DNA of 64,000 bases from assembly GCF_963678635.1 (NCBI RefSeq), contig NW_026971347.1, positions 62,001-126,000 of the forward strand, in the 5' to 3' direction. The stretch's first letter is position 1, and every line of letters starts with the position of its first letter. Source of the stretch: Symsagittifera roscoffensis (Eukaryota > Xenacoelomorpha > Acoela > Convolutidae). This document shows positions 55,301 to 61,695 of the stretch, one piece after another. The position numbers and the translations under genes were made by a program. The notes beneath the pieces were generated by a model. The model saw only the letters and a list, made by a program, of their open reading frames with translations. It was not told the origin of the DNA and searched no databases.

Positions 55301-57946
55301 CTCCCTCTCTACTTCAAGTGGTCTTCTGAGCTCCGAGCTGCTCTTGTATGCCGCCGTCTTCCATCGAGCCAAAATCATGGGCGCCGTCTCTCTCAAGTTT
55401 CCTTCCGAAACAGCATCCACTGAAGGACTACCCAATCCTTCCACTTCTCTCTTCCTCTTGCGAGTCTTCACATCTCTACTTGAGGGTGTTGTGGCTACCA
55501 TCACTGATTCGACCTCTCCATCCACTCCTTCCAACTCTTGCCTCCCCCCTGCTCGAGCCTTAAGGATATTAGTACTTTTAATCATATTACTAGTCCCAAC
55601 TTTATCCCTTTTTATATCATCAACCATTTTATCTACAGTTTTTTGTCTCCGAGTAGAGCTGTCCTCACATTTTTCTTCTCTAGTCTTCGATCGTGAATTC
55701 GTCAGCTCTACCAGCTTGCTCAGTAGCTCTTTTCTCGCCTTCTCATCCAGGCCCGTTCCTATCAGAAGCGGTTCTCCAAATCTTACGACTGTGTCCCACA
55801 GTTCCTCCTTGAATTTGTCCAGCGTCGTCTCGCTGCCCACTTCTTGATTGAATTCTTCCAAGAACTCCTGCCAAGCATCGTCCTTCAGGGATCCCAGGAA
55901 TATGTCCCTGTTCCCTTCGAAAGTGTTCCTTTCCCTTTCCTCCGAGCTCAAGAGTATCATCCCCATATTGAAGGTTTCACTTGCCAATGGCAATTCCAGA
56001 TTCTTCCGGGGGGACGGAGTCAGGGGTGGGGTGGCCGTATCTGCCCAATTCTCCTCGCTCAAGTCTTTCAACAGCTCTTGAGTGGTGAGATCCTCCCCTG
56101 ATGGCCCTGGTTCAGGCGTATTCCCCACTTCCATGTCTACACCGGCTTCACTGAGAGTTTCATCCATACTCTCTTCTTCTGACTCATGTCTCCTTCTCTC
56201 GAGAATTTTCTTAAATCGGTCCTCGACGGGTCCACTCCTCTTGTCTCCAGGCGTGTCCACTGACAGTGGTGATGGTGTCGTAGGATCCAGCTTTTTGTAT
56301 TCCGTCAGTGCTACATGCAGTTGACCTGCTGCATCTAGTTCTGTTCCCTCCTGTCTCATTTCCACCTGTTCCAAGCCATAGGGTGCCTTATATTTTCTCG
56401 TGGCAAATTTCATGTCGTCCACCAATGCGACGTGCCCCTCCATCACGATCATCCTGCCATCATCCCATATGGGTAGCATGTTCTCAAGTCCCTCCTTCTC
56501 TAGAGTTCTCAAGACCTTCCGCACCTCATATCCGGGGGGCTGCGAACCTCTACTCTTTTTCGCTTGCGTCGTCCACGAATTTACCTTCGTCTCGCTGGTA
56601 TGGAAGTAGACCGCCGCCGTGTAGCCGATGAACAGGGGGTCCCAGCCATCAGTGAAATCCTTCTGCATTTCCTCCGTCGTCATCCTCGCCATTATGGAGG
56701 GAACTACCAAGGGACTATTCATTCCTAAGGTCATCCTCCTGACTATTGGGAACTCAGGCATGGTGGCTGGGAGGATTTCTTTCTCCATTATGGTCTCCAG
56801 CTCCTTCTTCACCAGTGGGAAGCACTCCTTCCAGGCAGGAATTCTCAAGACTTCTCGTCCGTCTGCCGTCAATGGGTTCAAGTTCCAGAATTTGGGATAC
56901 ATTTCGATGGGACCCTCTCGCTTGCCTCCCATTCTACATTGCATTTGCCCCCTGAAGTTGTACACTATTAGCTCGGCATCTTTCACCTTTCCAAAGAGTA
57001 CCGTGTTGCTCATTCGCCCTCTGAGCACCTCCTGCTGACACCAATTTAACGCCGTCCCATCCTGTATACTGATAAGACTCAAGTGCGTTACAGAGTGACG
57101 ATACGTTGTCACCAGGGGGTCTGGGAACGCGTACGTCACTGCTGGACCATAAATGCAGGTCACCACCTCCTCTAGGCCCCGGATTATCCCCATTGGGTCC
57201 GACCTCATTGCCAGGCATAGGTCCGTCAACAGAGGCATCCCTCTGTTCGTCTTCTTCCATTCTTCTCTCGAAGTTGGATTCTCATCTTCACCCGTCATGT
57301 GCCGATTTTGCATCATGAGGTATTGTACTAGCAACGTCTTCAACCCTGCAGCACACTTGTAGGAGCTGGTTTCATTGCTCGTGTGGACTCTCCCCATGGA
57401 CAGAGGCTCTCCATATTCCATTAATCGATGAAACGACACCAATTCCCCATGGGTCAAGAGTACTAGTGCCAGGTACCCATCAACTCGAAGTGTCTCCACT
57501 CCTCGACTAAACATGTATGCTGGGCCCATGTTGAACAAGTATCTGGGGTAGACCAAATACAGGGCCAAGAGCAGGCTGATGGGCATGCCCAGTATCTCCT
57601 GCACGAAGGCTCCAAAGATAGTCGCCGTGGTGCCGAACATTCCTGCCATGAATTCCTTCTCCCAGCAAGGACTCAAGAACTTGAGAATCTCATGATCCCT
57701 CCTAGTCCTCAGCTCACCCTTGGCGTGCTCTCTCCAGAACCCTCCAATCGTCACCTCATTGGCGGCCGAGACAAATCTAGCCACCGTCATGTCTCTTACT
57801 TCGGCCAGCTCCAGTTGTTTCTCCAGAAAACTCCAGACTTGTTTCACGAGGGGTGGTGCTTCCTCCCTCGTCTTATTCGTGGCGTTCTCCAGCCTTGGTG
57901 TCAAAAATGGCCACCAGCCATTCTCTTGCGTCAAGCGATATTTCAT
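52343..57946 (-). CDS. giant 1,867-aa ORF of unknown family
   Basis: A single uninterrupted frame from ATG 57,946 to TGA 52,343. No known enzyme motif was recognised. Visible features: a hydrophobic stretch at about 103-143 that may be membrane-active; a conserved-looking globular N-terminal part to about 550; an acidic, Ser/Pro-rich linker (about 550-650); a basic nuclear-localisation-like KTRKRKREVE at about 825-835; Lys/Glu-rich helices; scattered Cys (CGNGEHTCDGRSC; HGECPCHC) in the C-terminal third; and a C-terminal EEIVISSDDEEELL that fits a SUMO-interaction motif. The ATG follows the upstream stop by five bases, so it may depend on reinitiation. The ORF ends just before the polypurine tract, so it belongs to the element. 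It could be an assembly, entry-like or host-interaction factor; none of these is shown. Confidence 0.8.
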   Translation of the reverse strand: MKYRLTQENGWWPFLTPRLENATNKTREEAPPLVKQVWSFLEKQLELAEVRDMTVARFVSAANEVTIGGFWREHAKGELRTRRDHEILKFLSPCWEKEFMAGMFGTTATIFGAFVQEILGMPISLLLALYLVYPRYLFNMGPAYMFSRGVETLRVDGYLALVLLTHGELVSFHRLMEYGEPLSMGRVHTSNETSSYKCAAGLKTLLVQYLMMQNRHMTGEDENPTSREEWKKTNRGMPLLTDLCLAMRSDPMGIIRGLEEVVTCIYGPAVTYAFPDPLVTTYRHSVTHLSLISIQDGTALNWCQQEVLRGRMSNTVLFGKVKDAELIVYNFRGQMQCRMGGKREGPIEMYPKFWNLNPLTADGREVLRIPAWKECFPLVKKELETIMEKEILPATMPEFPIVRRMTLGMNSPLVVPSIMARMTTEEMQKDFTDGWDPLFIGYTAAVYFHTSETKVNSWTTQAKKSRGSQPPGYEVRKVLRTLEKEGLENMLPIWDDGRMIVMEGHVALVDDMKFATRKYKAPYGLEQVEMRQEGTELDAAGQLHVALTEYKKLDPTTPSPLSVDTPGDKRSGPVEDRFKKILERRRHESEEESMDETLSEAGVDMEVGNTPEPGPSGEDLTTQELLKDLSEENWADTATPPLTPSPRKNLELPLASETFNMGMILLSSEERERNTFEGNRDIFLGSLKDDAWQEFLEEFNQEVGSETTLDKFKEELWDTVVRFGEPLLIGTGLDEKARKELLSKLVELTNSRSKTREEKCEDSSTRRQKTVDKMVDDIKRDKVGTSNMIKSTNILKARAGGRQELEGVDGEVESVMVATTPSSRDVKTRKRKREVEGLGSPSVDAVSEGNLRETAPMILARWKTAAYKSSSELRRPLEVEREIEVSTSSTSEEDFKPQKINVKRGSTNGQTWEVDVGKEWISKAHQATGKRVTSDPLERNKTRNTSRTWWVALETLKEMEDCWKKLDSGVARKRRNWATQQKAEVNGIEMANHLKRSWQSLLKDHFEEAMRTPSSAPPLMANPFVRTAGQLMFTWSLVGIELETLTSYDRLKLGSKKLDVYQALMQHVARDNSGLSLARRKDATCFLRWIMSMMSDSTILACQQRASVSKTMEKRVSTVILNVYQSTGIEKEEGSRLSLENHRKLDEVRRFYNKKFEEEHDVHRNLASSEQYSRLSEKGEYQYVSGVMGMAYNPFLDSEAGGAHRNHEVAELLKFWTERIMEIDAVEKEGPSLGLILEKTPEVVSIPRSNKRVEVNMGDGNGLLTTNLGVVWKLLRPSWCPHPHASLIEETTERVRLAPTEDEDLAKLSVLHKLISPQMQEPGEKTSNPGSAKKLEPGSCLDSTCGNGEHTCDGRSCIRILSFQKEDLVTWFEDITEREKSEVQIVAECYARTTVNIATALGFFSRMCSLQSLERLESEHHLVTALSVESWPGVLQVTQKHIRSWKVGLEAEMGFPMSEAYGLPLNAKSLIGSMMANLCGSHYPLHMVMVEASSQRVLVDKAFSVPKCVRLARISHHSHKLLRKIRGKVPKELRDDLSEIWGEELLKLERENTSDHERQNVIGKPVGSAPNLEDNDTMHEKMMELEPLLEASGERNLRSIEITHGECPCHCLAQTVWYPDHKNLCLVWDMEEIRSIGLPDHRRKVTILVVSTILALRWIEENITKYREAGTPTAESIYAIDYSRRLELFETACKVFAIPTEVRHVWSRLRYFPWFRATLTSWLYMTTKDHMKKHQKEYRQFQAEIGPEAFKRPLLTHHNAITTGWKRVGKMSRDNTKARESILEEDLAKNVSLSLHNSFCLNRESRVKALPNQAKRLQEQREWMRSYEQLKAWEEIVISSDDEEELLRQFAVSSTSGCSTSKAKSAR

Positions 57947-57951
57947 TGACT

Positions 57952-58452
57952 CTAATTGCTTTTCCGTCTCACATTTCTTCTCTCGTTACTCGGACCTTTA
58001 GACTTGCTGGTGGAATTTGTGATCTTCACTTCCATGCTCCGAAACCACAAGCTGGCCGTCAGTTGGCTTATCGCCGGGTGATCGTCCCCGATGACTGGGC
58101 TGAACTTAAGTTGCCTGGCAAAGTTCGATATCTCTAGCAAGAGCACCTCGTCTAATACGATCAGGATGTCGGCTAGTCCATAAAAGCCCCTCAGTGCATG
58201 AGATATGTCCGCCCATGCCGCCGCCAATTCTGACTTGCAAAGCCTCAGGTTCGATGGCTCCAACTCCCGATTGGGGGCTGCCATTAGAATCCGCCATTCA
58301 TTCCCTTCTGCTATCAGGATCAAGACCGCGTACACGAACTGTAGGGCGGGTGGCATATTCGCGTATCCAGGGGATGTGGTAAACACCACCTTCGTCTTAG
58401 ACCCAAATCGCCTGAATGGCTTCCCATATCTTCCTCGATGTCGGAATTTCAT
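57952..58452 (-). CDS. C-terminal half of second SGNH-like domain (+1 frame)
   Basis: A 166-aa frame that overlaps the end of the upstream ORF by 56 bases. From about residue 18 (SKTKVVFTTSPGYANMP) it reads as the natural continuation of the second SGNH-like domain, with helices rich in Ala and Leu and an end block VIGDDHPAIS where the catalytic Asp and His of SGNH hydrolases usually lie. The ATG at 58,452 lies before the join and is probably not used. A +1 shift at GTC-TAA (the TAA is 58,397-58,399) would connect it to the upstream ORF. Then a basic Ser/Arg/Asn tail ends it. Confidence 0.55.
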   Translation of the reverse strand: MKFRHRGRYGKPFRRFGSKTKVVFTTSPGYANMPPALQFVYAVLILIAEGNEWRILMAAPNRELEPSNLRLCKSELAAAWADISHALRGFYGLADILIVLDEVLLLEISNFARQLKFSPVIGDDHPAISQLTASLWFRSMEVKITNSTSKSKGPSNERRNVRRKSN

Positions 58453-60010
58453 CGCCCTTTAGTTGCTCAAGAAGTCCCATCGCGTGCAGGTGATCATTCA
58501 TTCCTGCAAACAATAGCAGCTCAGGTTCACAGGGCATCTCCGACTTTATTGCCACCACCAGAGTTAACATCTGATTTAATTCAGCTCCTGGCAAAGAGTA
58601 TATCAAAGTCTCCGGCCAGAACAACTTGGGAGACGTTCCTTCGAAGTCTGATCCCGCCACAATGACTACTCTCGCAGCAGCTGGATCTGCTCTATCATAA
58701 ACTGCCAGGGTTTTGGCCTGCTGGGTACTCCCACAGGGCTTCCCGTACCTGGGGTCTTCCGCCAATTTCGAGCCTTCGTAAGCGGCATCTGGCAATCCCG
58801 TTCCTCCCGGATTGAGCAGCTTGTCTACCACCTTTAACTGTGCCGGGGTTGCCAACCTGATCCTGGCGATGCTAGTTCGGTGCTTGGGAGGTTCTGCTAT
58901 AAGTCCAGGACTCCCCAGCAGCTTGAGAGGTCTGTAGTTAATGGGTCCCATGATCGCTTTTGTGGGAATTCCAGTCAGGTCTGTGGTCTCCATCAACTTC
59001 GCTCTCGAGAAGTGCGCCTCATGAGCTTTCAACCAGTCCACGCAATGATGCCTATTCAAATCCTCGTGTGACACTCGTTCGATCCCCAGGGTTTCCGCCA
59101 ATTCTCGCCTGCATTCCAAACTCTCTAGATCCAGTTCTTTCACCTTCTCAGGATATCTCAAGCGAGCGGTCTCCATAGACTTCTTTTCCCGTTTGCTCTC
59201 TGCCACTACCACTGAGGATATCGCCGAGCCTGGAGGTGTTGATGACGTCACCTCCTCAGACTCCATTGGCGTGGCACTCTGCAATCTGGTCTGGCTGCTC
59301 CTTGAACTGTCTCTAGTGTCAACTCTCGGTCCCAAGCGACCAGACAAGGCCCTTGAGGCAAGGAATGGTGGGTTCGGAGGTGGTCCTAATGTGAATTGGG
59401 CTGTCTCTAGCAGATCCGCCTCTAGCGCGTTTATGTGTTCTTGGAAGACGTCGTTTAGCCACTCTGCTCCCCTCGGTCTATCAAAATGGATTCCAACATT
59501 GGAGGTGTCTTCAGGGAATCCCTCTTTCTCCATGCGCTCTGCCACGTCCAACAGTCTGACAGGGAGCACACTCTTCCGGTGGATGTCTCTTATCACCTTG
59601 TTTAGGTTCCGCACCTTCTCGTTCATCTCCAAGGCGTGCTGATCAAACATCATGTTGTAGGGGACCGTACATACCGTCAACAGGATGGGGTCCATCTGAA
59701 TCCTCAGTTCCTCAAGAAGGCAGCTCACCTTATCGTGCAGCCTTGTTATTTTCCTCGCTTCTCCCCTTGATACATCGTTGGTCCCGATCATCAGGGTCAC
59801 CGTGTATACTTTGGTCATCCCCAGCATGTCAAGCGTTGCCAACATCTGTGGCGTGGCAGCTCCAGCGAAACTCAAGATTTCTGTCTGCCAGTGCGATCGG
59901 ATCCGGGTCAACACCCGCACCAGGCTGTCCCTTACGATTAGGTGAACCGCACCTTCTGGTACCCGGGGTGGCGCCAAGTATTGCACCCAGGCCGCATCAT
60001 GAAAGCATTC
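58397..60010 (-). CDS. tandem SGNH-hydrolase-like ORF
   Basis: About 537 codons, open directly in phase after the TGA of the upstream ORF and with no ATG before the first catalytic block. First domain (about 15-195): block I IVRDSLVRVL (Asp-Ser kept, first Gly replaced by Arg), block II AGAATPQM, block III MIGTNDVS (GxND), block V GIHFDRPRG, where the usual Asp three residues before His is Val. A Ser/Thr/Pro linker and a helical region follow. The second domain begins VIVAGSDFEG, then SLPGAELNQM and FAGMNDHLHAM; the GDS serine motif is absent. Known SGNH enzymes are esterases or lipases. Here activity is doubtful for domain 1 and unlikely for domain 2. The ORF ends at TAA 58,397. Confidence 0.6.
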   Translation of the reverse strand, partial: ECFHDAAWVQYLAPPRVPEGAVHLIVRDSLVRVLTRIRSHWQTEILSFAGAATPQMLATLDMLGMTKVYTVTLMIGTNDVSRGEARKITRLHDKVSCLLEELRIQMDPILLTVCTVPYNMMFDQHALEMNEKVRNLNKVIRDIHRKSVLPVRLLDVAERMEKEGFPEDTSNVGIHFDRPRGAEWLNDVFQEHINALEADLLETAQFTLGPPPNPPFLASRALSGRLGPRVDTRDSSRSSQTRLQSATPMESEEVTSSTPPGSAISSVVVAESKREKKSMETARLRYPEKVKELDLESLECRRELAETLGIERVSHEDLNRHHCVDWLKAHEAHFSRAKLMETTDLTGIPTKAIMGPINYRPLKLLGSPGLIAEPPKHRTSIARIRLATPAQLKVVDKLLNPGGTGLPDAAYEGSKLAEDPRYGKPCGSTQQAKTLAVYDRADPAAARVVIVAGSDFEGTSPKLFWPETLIYSLPGAELNQMLTLVVAIKSEMPCEPELLLFAGMNDHLHAMGLLEQLKGDEIPTSRKIWEAIQAIWV

Positions 60011-61174
60011 TCACCTAGCTTTCTGCTCCGCACTCCAGTCCAGCCGATTGTGCCTGTGGTACCTCCCCTCTGTATTCTTCTTATAACTCGAGATCACGAC
60101 ACTCCTAACCGGCTGTTCCCTCCACGTCGGGGGAAGCTCCGGTCTTGCCGAACTCTCACGACTCTTTTGTCGCAATCTCTCGCCCAGATCTTTCAGACGC
60201 GATGAGCCGCCGCTCACCTGACTGTCACTCGAGGTCGAGGTTGGGGTATATCCCGGCAGCTCCACATCCATCAGTGGGCGTATGGGTTGCGTCTCTAGGC
60301 TACGCAAGGAAGACGTTGCGTCATTCGGTATCCAGACTTCCAACCCTTCACTCATGTGTTCTCGGGCCTCGCGGTCAAGGTTGAACCGTGCTCTTGCTCT
60401 GGAGGCTTCATCCACCTCCATACGTGACTCTGGCCTTGAGCTGGTGACCACTCGCTCCTTCGGCCTGGCTCCCTTCTGTGCATCAAGCTCGCGTTGTCGT
60501 TGTTCTATTCTGTCCAATTCCGACCTCAGTTGATCACGATTTGCGGCGTTCTCCCGCACCCTTAACTCCTGTTGATGTTCAGCTTTTTGCATCTCAAGCA
60601 ACCTCAGAGCCTGGTCTCGCTCGTTGACCGCCTGGTCCCTTTCCAGCTGAACCTTCTCCCGATCCAGCTTTGCCTGATCCCGATCGAGGTTCGCCTTATT
60701 CCTTTCCTTCTGCGTCTTCTCGAGCTCTTTCTTTAGAACACCTAGATCCGGATATGCCTCGGTCGTCTGTTGCGTTCGTGACATCGATGGCACCCTACTC
60801 GAGCTCTGGCTTGTGGATCTTACTGTTGGCCTAGTCGGTAGTGGGAATTCCCCTGCGCCATATTCGGTGTTGTTATTCAGGCCAGGATTCCTTGCCAAGT
60901 CAAAACCCCTTACTCCTCCATCCACATTCCAAGACAACCATCTGGTCTGTTCTTGGTTCGATATTCCCTCGGTGGTGTAGCCGATCATCAAGACAGCCTC
61001 CGTCGCAGACTCCCTGCATTCACCCTGGTCTTCCAACTGGAGGATGGCATTCAGCATTATCGCCATTCTCTCGTCTATTTGGGTATAATCCAGGTCCCTC
61101 AGGCGTCTGTACAGCTCATCAAGAGTAGGCTTCTTCAGGGCCGCGGGCATGGATTTCCAGAATCTGTCTGCCAT
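60011..61174 (-). CDS. coiled-coil ORF, 387 aa
   Basis: The start is ATG at 61,174, which is also the first ATG after the splice acceptor at 61,408. Residues 1-90 look globular, 95-145 are Ser/Thr/Pro-rich, and about 150-245 form a long highly charged coiled coil (repeats such as KLDREKVQLERDQ and NERDQALRLLEMQ). A Glu/Arg-rich and Ser-rich tail follows. The frame ends at a TGA (60,011-60,013), but the next ORF is in the same frame. The stop overlaps a donor-like AG|GTGAGA. It resembles scaffold or Gag-like proteins in general organisation, but no family was recognised. Confidence 0.65.
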   Translation of the reverse strand: MADRFWKSMPAALKKPTLDELYRRLRDLDYTQIDERMAIMLNAILQLEDQGECRESATEAVLMIGYTTEGISNQEQTRWLSWNVDGGVRGFDLARNPGLNNNTEYGAGEFPLPTRPTVRSTSQSSSRVPSMSRTQQTTEAYPDLGVLKKELEKTQKERNKANLDRDQAKLDREKVQLERDQAVNERDQALRLLEMQKAEHQQELRVRENAANRDQLRSELDRIEQRQRELDAQKGARPKERVVTSSRPESRMEVDEASRARARFNLDREAREHMSEGLEVWIPNDATSSLRSLETQPIRPLMDVELPGYTPTSTSSDSQVSGGSSRLKDLGERLRQKSRESSARPELPPTWREQPVRSVVISSYKKNTEGRYHRHNRLDWSAEQKAR

Positions 61175-61208
61175 TCTCTGTGACTTCGGGATGTATACAG
61201 GTATGTGT

Positions 61209-61250
61209 TAACCAGCTCAAGAATTACCTTAACCAGCTCAAGAATTACCT
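61209..61250 (-). repeat. 21-bp tandem repeat with CTTGAG core
   Basis: TAACCAGCTCAAGAATTACCT is present twice with a period of 21 bp, followed by two diverged partial copies to about 61,280. The copies lie just upstream of the coiled-coil ORF in its 5' untranslated region. Confidence 0.85.
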
Positions 61251-61406
61251 TACCGACTCAAGTATTACCCAACTCAAGAATTCTCTCGAAATGTTCCCTT
61301 GCAAATACTTGCTGTAAGTGCCGATTATCGCGAGTTCGATCAAGGTTTCTCTCTCTGTTTCTCGCTTGAGTATAGTTGGACTCTCAACTTTGTTTTTCAA
61401 ACTTGA

Positions 61407-61418
61407 TCTGAAAACAGA
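61407..61418 (-). promoter_or_regulatory. splice acceptor for a subgenomic mRNA
   Basis: The minus strand reads TCTGTTTTCAG|ATCAAG, a strong nematode-type 3' splice site with the exon starting at 61,407. No ATG occurs between this point and the ATG of the coiled-coil ORF at 61,174. A spliced RNA joining an upstream leader here would translate the downstream ORFs. The donor would lie beyond the window or in pol. Inference from consensus. Confidence 0.45.
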
Positions 61419-61695
61419 AAGCATCTTGAAACCTGACATGTCATGTTCCTAACCTAGGGACCCCCCTTTTACCAGTATGGTTAAAATCTTATCATTCTCA
61501 TATTACTTAAAACAATTCAATTGGAATTTCCTTAAAAGCATGCAGATTCATTTTATGTTTTAGCACCGTTAACTCTTTTTTAAAATTCAATTGTCATGCC
61601 AATCATATCTTAAGATCCCTTTACCTGCGCCGCACCCCAGTACCTAACTCAAGACTCCTCCCTCACACCCGACTCGATACCCCCATGTACCCGAC

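Larger units (their letters stand above)
61175..61695 (-). other. non-coding gap between pol and downstream ORFs
   Basis: This 520-bp gap holds a possible subgenomic splice acceptor (61,407-61,418), a purine-rich AAAAGGGGGG (minus strand, near 61,462-61,471), tandem repeats (61,209-61,250) and several CTCAAG hexamers. A 64-codon minus-strand ORF at 61,245-61,439 starts with ATG but lies over these signals and shows no domain. I see no LTR here: there is no matching copy elsewhere in the window. Confidence 0.5.

Noticed and set aside
53878-55847. Several plus-strand ORFs of 100-195 codons (53,878-54,423, 55,260-55,847 and others)
   Set aside because: Antisense shadows of the 1,867-codon ORF in GC-richer sequence.
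61245-61439. 64-codon minus-strand ORF between pol and the coiled-coil ORF
   Set aside because: It spans the splice acceptor and tandem repeats, lacks a domain, and its ATG would be removed by splicing at 61,408.
61462-61471. Second polypurine tract marking an element end after integrase
   Set aside because: The run is short and no LTR-like pair borders it; the tract at 52,298-52,312 next to a plausible LTR is a better 3' end. A central tract remains possible.
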